From Taiwanofungus camphoratus (lineage: Eukaryota; Basidiomycota; Agaricomycetes; Polyporales; Taiwanofungaceae), in the NCBI GenBank assembly GCA_003999685.1, contig CP021228.1:744001-808000 (forward strand): a DNA stretch of 64,000 nucleotides, written 5' to 3'. How positions within the stretch are numbered: position 1 is the first letter of the stretch; every line of letters begins with the position of its first letter. The notes beneath the pieces are model-generated. The model saw only the letters and a list, made by a program, of their open reading frames with translations. It searched no databases and was not told where the DNA came from. Below are positions 1 through 11,273 of the stretch, piece by piece. Made by a program: the position numbers and the translations under genes.

Positions 1-134
1 ATGAATGGGCGGAGGAATTTGTCCTACACCCACATCATTCGCCAAAGGCCCAATACCAATCGGCCTCTGGCGGCAGCGGCTTATTCATATTTGCCATTTT
101 CAATACCCGGTCTGGCTCTACCGCTATCCGGATC

Positions 135-737
135 ATGAAGAAGCCGGTTCGTCTATTCAGCAAGACGTACCGCTTACAACCGTGGATCAAGACCTCAGCT
201 GTCCCGCTCTGCCTCCGGTGTTGGCGATGGGGTCATATTGCCCCGTTATGCCAGTCTGCTCACGAGTGCTGTGTCAAATGCGGCGAGCCTCATACAATGG
301 CACTACATGAAGAACAATCTTCATGCTGTGCACAACGACGGGCTGCAATGTCAGTAAAGACCATTGCATGCCCACCAGAACACGCCAGCTGCCCTAATTG
401 TGGCAAAACTGGTGATGATGGACATCAAGTGGACTCTTCCAAGTGCCAGTGGGTGAGGAAGCGACGTGATCAACAATGGCATAAGGCCCATCCGCCGGTG
501 GTGTCTGTTGCCAAAGGAAGGGCGGCAGCAGCAAAAGCTGCTACCAGAGGAAAGTTATGTGGCCTATCTGAAAAGGCACGTGGCAAACAGCCAGCTCGTC
601 CCGGACCTTTGGGCGAGTTGTTCGAGATCACAGACACTTCTGATGCAGAAGGTGTATCTGGTCATGAAAGCAGAGAAATCCACTCCAGTGACTCGAGCAC
701 GCCTAGGCCTCGAGGTGCTGGAGGGTCTGCCGCATAA
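135..737 (+). CDS. LINE ORF1 (Gag-like, zinc knuckles), 3' part
   Basis: This is the C-terminal part of the nucleic-acid-binding ORF1 protein of the LINE. It shows a CX2CX4HX4C knuckle (CLRCWRWGHIAPLC) and two further Cys/His clusters (CVKCGEPH and CPNCGKTGDDGH), followed by a basic stretch (VRKRRDQQW). In the family this protein packages the element RNA. The start at 135 is only the first ATG in the frame; the real start probably lies to the left of the window. It ends with a normal stop 17 bases before the first ATG of ORF2, as expected for a two-ORF LINE. Confidence 0.8.
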   Translation: MKKPVRLFSKTYRLQPWIKTSAVPLCLRCWRWGHIAPLCQSAHECCVKCGEPHTMALHEEQSSCCAQRRAAMSVKTIACPPEHASCPNCGKTGDDGHQVDSSKCQWVRKRRDQQWHKAHPPVVSVAKGRAAAAKAATRGKLCGLSEKARGKQPARPGPLGELFEITDTSDAEGVSGHESREIHSSDSSTPRPRGAGGSAA

Positions 738-753
738 GTGGACAATTTTATAG

Positions 754-2928
754 TTGCCTATGTATAGTACACCGCAAAGTTCGGTTGTAAATATTACACA
801 TGATAGGTCTGAGTCTCCATTTGAGGCACCGGACCCTAACCGCACACCCAGCCCATCGGCTGAAGGTGAAGAAATTGAGAATGAACCGAATAACCGGCCC
901 ATCCTCACTATAATTAGTGCAAATGTCCAGAAATTGGCGGAGAATACTGGCATATTGTTGAAAAGACATAGGGACACCGACATTGTCTGCGTCCAGGAGA
1001 TCTTTTGGGGCCGCATCAAGGATGTAGCTTCAGCTAAGTCACAGGACGGGGAGGCGTATGAAAATACGTCTGCCCATGCTTCGTTCAAGTGCCTCGGGGC
1101 ATCGAAAGATTCCTGGGTTGCAGTCTATGTCAACAAGCGGTGGGCTTCAGCCTCTCCGCAAGTTGTCACCCACAGTGTCTCCCATAAGAACTGCCTTTTG
1201 GTAGCGCTTAAGCTTCCGTCCGGGGACTTCAATGTCCTGAACGTGTACAATGACAGCACCACATTTGACGCTGTCCGATATTTGGAAACACGTGTCCACG
1301 CGCTTCCACCCATTGCGTGCATGTGCAGGGATTTTAATCTCTGTCACCCTTTATGGGATACACGCGCTGTGGAATCTCGGGTGCGGCCTCCACGCTACGC
1401 TGATTCTAATCGCCTTATTGAGCTGGCCCAGGCCGAACTCGATCTGGTCTTGATGAACGCCCAGGACGGTCCAGTCACTTGGCGTTCCCACAATATCACT
1501 CTCACGCCTGGAGTCATTGACTTGGTGTGGATTGACCCAGTGTATTATGAAGGCCAAGACCTTCATGTACTCATGTCACATCGCCACAACAGTGACCATG
1601 TGGTCCTGTGGTGGGAGATGCCGATTGAAGTTGAGCTAGAACTGGTGCGGGGTATTCCTCGCACTGGTGATGCGGCCCATCAATTCGTAACGGCAACGGC
1701 GAAACTTTTTGCTGATTACCCTACACATTTCAGCAGCGCTCAAGGCGTTGAATGTATGGGGGACCGCCTTGAGCGAGACCTCCAATGACTATGGATGGAG
1801 TATTCGTCAGTGAAACGTCCATCCAAACGCTCTAAGTCGTGGTGGGATGCTGCATGCTCCCGTGTGGCCACTAAGCTTGCGAACACCCAACACTGCCTTA
1901 GTGCAGCGTCTGGGCAGTATCGCTACCTCCGTCATCAGTTGGGACCTGGTGCTCAGGCCACTGCAGACGCATATGATGTTGCCGCCAAACTATGGTCTGA
2001 ACGGCATAAACAACGTGTAACACTCCGCCTTGCCACGAAGCGGGCGAAGTGCGCACACTTTGATCGGATCATGGATGAATTCAATCCCCAACTGATCTCA
2101 GACTTTGTCGCCTGGACAAAGCCGAGATGGCAAGAGGCCACCATTCAGCTACGTCAAGCTGATGGTGCACCAGTCCAAAGTGTGGCTGATCTCAGTCGTG
2201 CCTTTCAAGCTCAGTTCACACCTGCCAACCCACGGCCGGTGGATCTGTCATTTGTAGACAAAATTCCTCAACGGGAGGAATTAACTCTACCAGACATTAG
2301 TGAGTTTGAGATTCGTGAGAATCTTAAATCCACTAGCAATACATCCACACCCGGTCCCGATCACGTGAACTGGATGTGGATTAAATGGTTGGTGGACCGG
2401 ATTGAGCGCTCTGAGGAGGGCATCGAGACCGATCTTGGTATACACGTGTGGCAGTGGCTGCATGCGTACTATAATGCTTGCCTCGATTTCGAGGTCTATC
2501 CAAGTGTATTCAAGCGGTCTGTTATGGTGGTTTTACCCAAACCGAACAAACCGGACTATACGCTAGCAAAGGCCTACAGGCCTATCTGCTTGCTGAACTG
2601 CTTTGGCAAACTGTTCGAAAAGATCATTGCCAAATGAATGCAGTGGGATGCCCAGAAATGGGGAATCCTACACCCATGCCAGTTTGGTGGGGCTATGCAG
2701 CATAGCACAACTGATGCTGGCATCCAACTCATGCACAATGTTAAAGAGGCATGGGCACGTAACCTTATCCCATCGGTGCTGTTGCTCGATGTGTCACAGT
2801 TCTACCCATCCATTAACCATGATGCGCTGGTAGGAATCATGCGAAAGCAGGGCTTCAATAGCAAGCTCTGTAATTTCATGGCAAATTACTTGATCGGACG
2901 GAAAACCCGATTCTTGTTTAATGGCACC
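754..2928 (+). pseudogene. LINE ORF2, endonuclease and N-terminal reverse transcriptase half
   Basis: Residues about 45-300 form an exonuclease-endonuclease-phosphatase fold: a start like ISANVQKL, the catalytic-type VCVQEIFW and the terminal NSDHVVLW (SDH) motif. The reverse transcriptase follows with PKPNKPDY, AYRPICLLN, a Gln-Phe-Gly-Gly block and LLLDVSQFYPSINH, which carries the first catalytic Asp. Two in-frame TGA codons lie at 1786-1788 and 2635-2637; both fit CGA-to-TGA changes. The half ends where the gypsy element entered at 2929 and continues at 11279. The role in the family is nicking the target and copying the RNA in place. Confidence 0.9.
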
Positions 2929-5271
2929 TGTTGCGGGGGAGTCTACGCCCGTAGGTGACTACCGTGACAGGGAGTTGTTGAGTAGTCAGGCGTGAAGTGC
3001 AGACAAGGAGTCAGCCTGGTGATACGACCTAGGGGACCCTGGTACCTAGGGAGTGCTCCGCGACGTGGCTGTGGGGTAGTGTGATAACTGTGAGGGTGTG
3101 AGGGTAGGAGCTACAACCTGTATGATACCGGGAAACCTGTATGTCTTGTTTTTGTAAGTAGGGGAGTAAGGGGTCAAGGGTCCTGCACAACAGGATCTTG
3201 TTCCTAAGTGCTATACTATCCCTAAGGCCTTGCGAGGCCCTCCGAAGTACGCGAAGTCCTTCGAGATTCTGCGAAGTCCTTCGAAGTTTTAGCTAAATTG
3301 CGCGAGCTGACTTCGTAGGCTGTATAGAGTTAGGGAGCAATAAGCCAATGGACTATAATTTCTACTAAGCGGCAGAGGGTACGAGACTGCTGCGAAGTCC
3401 TTTTAGCTAGAGTTAGCTAAAGGGTGTAAGGCTTAGAGGTTTGTTAGAGCGAGGTGGGCGAGGTTTGGCTGGCGTAGGAGACTTGTAGGAGAGGTCGGAT
3501 GGTTTGGAGAGCTAATACTTGAAATAGGAATGAGGGAACGAGGTTGCTGGAAGCTCTGAAGTGTCTGATGACGTCGAGGTGTGGGTCGGAGAGTTCGAGG
3601 GCGTAGAGAGATGTACTATAGCCTGTAATGAAGGCTATGGGGGAGTCGTAGGGTTATTCGTAGGACGTAGGGATGACGCAACGTGAGCCTAAGGGTATAA
3701 CTAAGGCGGAGGCCCACCAGATAGGTGCTATAAGAGGTGCTGAAGGGCACGAAGTCACGGCGACTTCGTAGATCGTAGTGCGTAGTTCGGGAAGCGTAGA
3801 CGTAGTTCGTAGATATATCGCGAGCGTAGACGTAGTTCAAAGGTACTGAAACGGAGCTGGGGTGGAGACTTAGGGACCTTGGGACCGTTCCTAAGGTTGT
3901 ACTCGCGGCGCTTTCCTGAGATCGGAGCTACAGGGGAACTGGTATTCCAAAGAGAGAAGCGTGCACTGAGGGGTCTCTCTCGTACATAGTAAACTACCTC
4001 TGACTAAATAGGGGAGCGTGAGGTGAACTAATCTTGCGCGAAGTGATCCTTACGAGTCCGAAATGTGTACTAAAACGCATGGACTCCGAAGTGAACACGA
4101 GGGGGATAGGAACTAATTAGGAACTGAAACAGGGGAACTACGAATGGTAGAAAGGTGACCAACTTCATTCACGAGGGCGGGATGACTATCCGAGAGCAGC
4201 CATGCGCCGTGATCACCTATCTTAGCGGGCTAAGAGCGCACGAAGTTCTTAGCAGCGGGACTTGGCCTAATCGGGGCAGGAGGTGTCCTAACTGGGTGGA
4301 GGGTCATATGGGTACGCCCTAGGATGACCTTATGGCATAGGATCGAGACCCATGGGGGTGCACAAGGCTTCCTAAGTCCAATTTCCGGAACTTCGGACCG
4401 TTTCGGAGCCTATCGGAGGGAGCTGCAATCACAAGAGCTAGAAGAGACTTAGCTAAGACTTCTTAGCTAAGCCCGGGATGAGTGACGTAGTAGATAGGAC
4501 CTAGATCCAATGGAACAGTATGGGAGGGCCGGCAGTGTCCGATAGTGGACTTAGCAGGAGTTAGGGACTTCGCGTCTAGCATTCGAAATCTCGTAGCACC
4601 TCGTGTGACTTTGCAAGACTTCGTAGGGTGTTAGGAGGGTTTAGGAAGGAGAGGGGGCGTTAGGAATATTATAGGAACCTATCCCTCCTGTCGTAGGCTG
4701 TAGGAGAGTCTTAGAGTGGTCGGTTGGGGGATCAGAAAGCTCCTAAAATCGCGATTCGGGGCCCAGGAGACTACGGGACTCATCACCGGCTGACAATGAG
4801 TACACGTCTAAGTCTTCAACTGCTAGCCCAATGGTCTCGAGAGAGTTGCGGGCTAAGTCACAGCCTAAGTCCTAGTGTAGTTACAAGGATATAGATGGTC
4901 TTAAGGCGACCCGTTGAATAGACGAAGGTATAGGGGCCTAAGCCCAGTCGTAAAGTACAAATGGTAACAATGGCACCAAAGTACACGGTGCAACTAAGGA
5001 GGACAAGATTGGGGTGCTCCGCAGTGAGCCAACCCCTTAAGTACTATGGTGGGTTTAGGGCAAGCCAGCCCTCACTCCCACAGGTACCAGCACCTAAGCA
5101 TTCATAAGTCAGAGGCCCGAGTGGTCCCTTCTGAGGAACAGTCCATAACTAAGCGGGTGACAGTCAGCCCGTCAGGAATAATGGTGATAATTGTAAGTGT
5201 ACACGACCTGCTAGTCCAGTATAGTGAAGAGAAATGAAAATGTATGTTCACACCATTACCACCTTGTAACA
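2929..5271 (-). repeat. 3' LTR of the gypsy element, interrupted by a second LTR-like repeat
   Basis: This is the same 573-bp LTR as 10701-11273, cut in two by an insertion at 3020-4785. The two outer pieces are 2929-3019 and 4786-5271, and they share the flank CTGG/CCGG, a 4-bp target duplication with one change. A polypurine tract lies just inside its inner edge. The intact partner shows the empty site, reading CAGCCCGGCTGAC. Confidence 0.95.
3020..4785. repeat. Solo-LTR-like insertion, 1,766 bp, nested in the gypsy LTR
   Basis: It begins TGATACGACC and ends GACTCATCA, so it has the TG...CA ends of an LTR. Its flanks are CTGG (3016-3019) and CCGG (4786-4789), and the intact LTR shows the unfilled site with one CCGG. 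It holds no long reading frame and is rich in repeated short words such as GAAGTCCTTCGAAG. A copy of exactly the same length lies at 61515-63280. The simplest reading is a solo LTR of a family whose internal part is not in this window; a non-autonomous LTR-ended element is the alternative. Confidence 0.82.
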
Positions 5272-8200
5272 TTACCCCCCTCTCAAGGACTCGTCGCCCC
5301 GACAATTGAACCCTCAGCATCCGACCCCTCTTGTTCTGATTTGACCCTGGCTCATGGTCGGAGGGTGTCGGACTGGTCAGAAGGGATATCGTCATTGCTG
5401 GTATGCATGCAGTCATGACTCCAATGTTCCATTTGTCGGCATCGTATGCAGAAGGGGGGGTTCCCCCCACTGGTCGAGCTAGGGGCACCACCAGTGATAG
5501 AGTTGGACGGGCCATCACTGGCAGAAGGGGCCTGTGTTCTGGCCTGATGTCATGGTGGTATCAGGTTGTCTATGACGCCCATTAGAGGGGAGCGCATGAG
5601 GACGGTGAGCAGGTTGCGGGCTGCTCGGCTTGCATCTATGTGGAGAGTGGCCAACTGCCACGTTGTCGGGTTGTTGCTATTTGGCCCAAGGCCTGTTTGC
5701 CTTCGTTCGAGTGTGGCCAAGCTGCCAGCCTCTCACGCGACAATGACCAGTGTCCGATAAATGTTCGTCAACTCCCACAGGTCCGGCCAAGCCAACAGCC
5801 AGGTGTCTATTTCTGGCCGTAGATCGGCATCCACCAGGGCCCAGGCAGTGCGATGTGCAAGCCTCCACTGATCGTACAGATCGTCGGACGCTGCCAATGG
5901 GGGCACTGTTTCCTGAATGTTTCGGTATGGGTGTGCACGTGTGTGCCTTGCTCGTACTCGGGGTGCGAGGTCTCGTACCCTTGCTGCGCTGTGATTCAAG
6001 TAGACGGATAGCTGTTGGGAGTCTGTATGAGTGGACATCGTAGTGCCGTGCCTCTGCTGAATGTCGGCTGTATGCAGCTCTGCAGATCCGGATGTAGCAG
6101 GCGTTGACCTGGGGCCTTGCAGGCAACCTGTTAACCTTCTTATATTCCTCCAGAAGGTCAGGCGAGTTCATTAAGTCCGTCTCGGACTGCCATGTATTAG
6201 CAGAGTTCGGCCATCCAACCCATTTGATCAGGAACTGCCATTTCCCACATTGGGCACGATGCCCGTGAATGGCTTCGACTTTGTATTCTTCATTGCCATC
6301 GACTAATTCTGGGGGTGGCCTTGTGAAGTTCGGACCATGTTCCTTGGTTTCCCTGTATGGTGTCAACAGCGATGCATGGAATACTGGATGTATCTTCCAT
6401 GCCCTTGGTAGCTGAAGCTTGTACGTTAGCGGTCCTAGGACTTCGGCTATCTTGAGTGGTCCTACTCGCTTTGGGGAGAACTTCCTCGGGGTCTTTAGGC
6501 GGAGGTTAGTTGCTTCTAGCCAAACCTGCATCCCCTTCTCAAATGGCTGCCATGTGGTTCGAGCCCTTTCTGCCATCAACTGTGCAGCTAGATCCTGTGC
6601 TGCCAGTGCTTCCTTTCTGAACTCTCCGATGGCTAAGAGTTGGTCCTTGATTGATAGGTACCTTTCTGATGCCTTTGGTGATCCAATTGCCTTTGGATCA
6701 TATCCCATAATCAGCTTGAATGGTGATTCCCTTCTTCCAGCATGTGGCACCTGATTGTGTGTGAATTCAAATTCCGGGATAAACTTTGCCCAGTTGTGAG
6801 GATTGTTGGCACACAGGATCCTCCATGCAGCTTCGAGTTCCTGATTGACATGCTCAGTGCTTCCATCAGACTGCGGATGGTAGGCAGTGCTCATGGCCGC
6901 TTTGACACCTGTCAGCTTGCACCACTCCTGGAACACTGTTGCTGCAAACTGTGGGCCTCGGTCCGATATGATTCTGTCGGGTAGCCCATATCGCCAGTAA
7001 ATGTTCTGATGGAGTGTCTTGGCTGTTCCTACTGCATCAATGGTCTTGTTGCAAGGAACCAGGACTATCCCTTTGAACAGTTCTCGGTCCACAACCACCA
7101 TTAGTGCGTCAGATCCATGCGATTCAGGTAGGTCTGTGATGAAGTCGACTGAGATGTGTGAGAACGGCCTGGAGTTCGGTTCCGTCGGGATGGGTTGCAT
7201 TGGTGGTTGTGTTGGATGCGTGTTGACCTTATTCTCCTGGCATTTGGCACAGCCTTTCACGTAGTTTTCGATAAATGTGGTCATGCCATCCCAGAACCAG
7301 TCCCTTCTGGCGATGGAAAACGTTCCCTGTGCTCCTGGATGGGCCATAGCTGGGGTGTCATGGCAAAGTTGAATGACTTCTCTGCGCAAGTCGTCACTAG
7401 GGGGTACGTAGATTCGATTTTTGTACAGAATCAATCCATCCTGCATGTCCCAATCGGCCAATATTGTGTGCGCAAATCCAGTGCCCTTGAATGGTGGTAC
7501 TTTCCCCCATTTTAAAGCGTCAATCATCTTGATGACCATGCTGTCACGACTTCGGTGTTGCCGGATGCGCTCGATGAGGTCAACATTAACTGCCTTTGCA
7601 AACAGTGTTTCTGGTAAGAGGACAATGTCCTCATTGTCCCTCTCACCCCCTGGATGTCCTGGTCTACGTGATAGGGCATCCGCCACTATGAGTCGTTTAC
7701 CTTTTCGATTTTCCAGTAGTAATTCAAACTGCGATAGCAGCAGTTGCCATTGTGCCTGGTGTCGTGTTAGCTGTTGGGCTTCTCTGAAGTATGTCAGGTT
7801 CTTGTGGTCCGTTATAACTGTGACCGGGTGTTTTGCGCCCTCCAGGTGGTGACGCCATTCCTCAAGTGCTCGTACGATTGCCAGTAGTTCTCTATCATAG
7901 ATCTGATAGTTCCGTTCTGCTTCCTTCAGCGATTTTGAAAGGAATGCCACCGGGTGAAGTTTCCCATCAGGGCCTTCCTGTTGCAGTACTGCACCTGTTG
8001 CAACCAGTGAGGCATCGGCCTCAATTACAAACAGTTTCTCAGGGTTGGGCATGGTGAGTACTGGGGCCTCACAGAAACGGCGTTTAAGTGCCTCAAAGGC
8101 TACCTGGCACTTGTTCGACCAGTTCCAAGTTACCCCCTTCTTCTTAAGTGCATTCAGGGGGTGGGCGATGTCCGAGAATCTGCGTATAAACCGTCAATAG

Positions 8201-10700
8201 TAATTGGCGAGGCCCAGGAATCGTTCCACGTCCTTGACTTTGGTCGGTATGGGCCATTCATCGATGCCCCGCAGCTTGCCAGTGTCCATATGGATGTGTC
8301 CCAGTGTGATGGTCATTCCCAGAAACTCAACTTCTTGTACATTGAAGGCACACTTTTCCGGTTTCACGAAGAGGTCCATCTCCTGCAAGCATTGCAGTAC
8401 CTGGTGTGTCCGTTCTCGGTGGATGGTAGCATCATCGGAGTAGATCAGGATGTCGTTCATGTAAATGGCTAACCATCCTTCTGCAAGCATGTCTTGAAAC
8501 CCATCATTCATAAGCCGCTGGAAGGTGGCTGGGGCATTGCACATGCCGAAGAACATTACTGTTGGTTCAACTAGCTTCTTGGTTCCGTGGTGATTCACCA
8601 TGAATGCTCCCTTCCACTGGTCGCCCTCCCTGATGCGTACATTGTTGTAGCCATTCCGGAGGTCCAGCTTCATGAATATGGTTGCCTTTTGCAGGTTGTC
8701 GATGAGCTCCCCAATGAGTGGAAGTGGGTATGCATCTTTTACCGTGCTGTTGTTGAGGTATCGGTAATCCTGACAGGGCCTGAGTGTACCATCCTTTTTT
8801 GCCACAAAGAATGCTGGGGAGGCCATGGGTGACTTCGAGTCCCGTAGATATCCTTTCGCCAGGTTCTCGTCAAGGAACTTGTCCATCTCCGCTTGTTCAG
8901 CCAGGGACAATGCAATTACCCCGCACTTCCTAGGTACAAAGTTAGGCTTTGTCTCCACAGCGTGGTCCCATGGTCTTGAATCAGGGAATCGAGCAGTGGC
9001 CGCCTTTTCAAAGCGGTCCCGATAGTCGAGCAAGTACTCAGGCACCAGGTCTTCAATCTGTGGCCCCTCCTCAGGGGGTGTCAGTGGTGCGCTTGTCTGC
9101 CTGGCGGTGGCTATGAACCGTCTTGAGCCCTTTACATGGCTGTTCTGATTTAACGATGGTTGAGACTTCTTGGGTGGCTGCAGCAGGCCCATTTCATCGA
9201 ATAGGGGTTCTGGTTGATCGTTGAACATACCTAAGACCCCTTCTCCCCTTGTATAAGCACATAGGATGGTTTCTAGCTCATCATCATCCTCGTATGTGGA
9301 GGCTCAGCACAATGGGATGCTGTCCGTGGTAGGCTGGTCCATGATCCAAGCATAGTACCCCTGCCATTCCTTAATCCTGTCCGGGTCAACCGTGAGGGTC
9401 CCTTTTGGCCAATCGATCTGCGGGTTGACTTGAATCAACCAAGGGTTGCCCAGCACTACTTCGAGGTCCCTGATGTCCGATACATAGAAGTTTGTGGGTA
9501 TGTCATACCCTTCAAGCCGTATGCTCCCTTCAACTCAATGGGTAATCGGTCCACCCCTGTTGGGGGTCCCATCAATGGTCGTACTTCGTACCTTCTGAGG
9601 TAGCGGTCGTGTGGGCAGTCTCCACCATTCCACAAGGTCAGGGTGTATGAGGTTGGCATCGGCCCCACTATCGATTAGTGGTCTCACAGCGATGGCTTTT
9701 TTCCCAGCAACGACATAACCTTCTACATACAGAGTGGTTCCTTTCCGATATCCTGTGATTGTGGCCCCCATTGAGATGGTCAGGTCCTTACTGGTCTTTG
9801 GCTTGTCCAAGTTTCTTTGCACAGGTTTCTCTGTGCCTTCTGCCATTGATTCTCCTCCTGGGGCATCAGTGAAGTGTTTAAAATGAGGGAATTGTTTCTG
9901 TTCAATGGACTCTACTGTGGACGTTCCTAATGATTCCTCCGTTTCTTCACTGCTCCAGTAGTCTGCTGGTGGGCCCGGATATGGCTGGGTTTCCTCCAAG
10001 GCGAAGTCATCTGAGTTTGATGATTGGTGCAGTTCCAGTTCTCTGTCTCTCCCGGCATCATTGGAAGGTTGTGAAAGTCTGGGTTCACTTTTGTGTGGAT
10101 CATCATGTTCATCGTCAGCTTCCTCTAGGCCCACGTCTCTGTGTCCTTCTTTTCTGATTTTCCTGGGCTCCGGGCATGCCTTGACCAAGTGTCCTGGCTT
10201 CCTGCATCAGTAGCAGCTCTTCTTCTTCCAGTAATGAGGTGTCAGAGCTGTATTGGGGTGGTTGTGTTGGTGTCCTCGCCTGGAGCCCGTGCCTCTCTGC
10301 CCCTGTTCGAGGGCTTCAGTGGAGGGCTGAGAAAGTCTAAGGTCGTTGTCGCTTGGGGTAAGCGGTCCATCCCAGGGGATCCCTAGGGCTGCTTCTTCTG
10401 TTGTTTCTGGTCGGGGTATGTGGTCTTCCTCCCTTCCTTCCTTCAATTTTCTTCGCCAGGTGATAGCTCTCCAGACTATCACCAGGAACTTCTCCATCTT
10501 TCCGGTGTTTTCTATCTTTTAACTCAACACTGATGGTACGCACTTGTAGTCAAGTGATCCTCCTGCCAGTCCCTTCCAATAGAGACACTGGTCTTACCCA
10601 ATCCTTCCTATGAGGATGTTGGTGAGGGTCCGGTTTCTTCTGCTTGTTCGCGTTCTAATTCGCTATCCTGAGATAGAGTTTGTAGGGAATCTTGTCCTAA

Positions 10701-11273
10701 TGTTGCGGGGGAGTCTACGCCCGTAGGTGACTACCGTGACAGGGAGTTGTTGAGTAGTCAGGCGTGAAGTGCAGACGAGGAGTCAGCCCGGCTGACGATG
10801 AGTACACGTCTAAGTCTTCAACCGCTAGCCCAACGGTCTCGAGAGAGTTGCGGGCTAAGTCACAGCCTAAGTCCTAGTGTAGTTACAAGGATATAGATGG
10901 TCTTAAGGCGACCCATTGAATAGACGAAGGTATAGGGGCCTAAGCCCAGTCGTAAAGTACAAATGGTAACAATGGCACCAAAGTACACGGTGCAACTAAG
11001 GAGGACAAGATTGGGGTGCTCCGCAGTGAGCCAACCCCTTAAGTACTATGGTGGGTTTAGGGCAAGCCAGCCCTCACTCCCACAGGTACCAGCACCTAAG
11101 CATTCATAAGTCAGAGGCCCGAGTGGTCCCTTCTGAGGAACAGTCCATAACTAAGCGGGTGACAGTCAGCCCGTCAGGAATAATGGTGATAATTGTAAGT
11201 GTACACGACCTGCTAGTCCAGTATAGTGAAGAGAAATGAAAATGTATGTTCGCACCATTACCGCCTTGTAACA
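10701..11273 (-). repeat. 5' LTR of the gypsy element (573 bp)
   Basis: This LTR runs TGTTGCGG to TTGTAACA on the plus strand and is directly followed by GCACC and the resumed LINE. It is the upstream LTR for the minus-strand element. It matches the other LTR base for base except for about seven transitions, once the insertion in the other LTR is ignored. Confidence 0.95.

Larger units (their letters stand above)
2929..11273 (-). mobile_element. Ty3/gypsy LTR retrotransposon (chromovirus type), broken, inserted in the LINE
   Basis: The two LTRs begin TGTTGCGG and end TTGTAACA on the plus strand and are flanked by the 5-bp duplication GCACC. Coding is on the minus strand. The parts in order are a short gag remnant with a CCHC-like knuckle and an aspartic protease (about 10.5-9.5 kb), a reverse transcriptase (about 9.2-8.2 kb), then RNase H, integrase with its HHCC-type head, and a chromodomain (about 8.0-6.1 kb). 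A polypurine tract adjoins the 3' LTR on the minus strand (around 5272-5285). The element is a fossil broken in several places, with gag poorly preserved. The LTRs differ at about 7 of 573 positions, so the insertion is fairly young. Confidence 0.95.

Noticed and set aside
3020-4785. Reading the nested repeat as a TIR DNA transposon because of GGTGAT...ATCACC at its edges
   Set aside because: Part of that apparent inverted repeat is the CTGG/CCGG target duplication; TG...CA ends and a 4-bp duplication fit an LTR better.
5046-5237. Identical 63-residue open frames at 5046-5237 and 11048-11239
   Set aside because: They lie in the two LTR copies of the gypsy element; identity comes from the repeat, and there is no protein motif.
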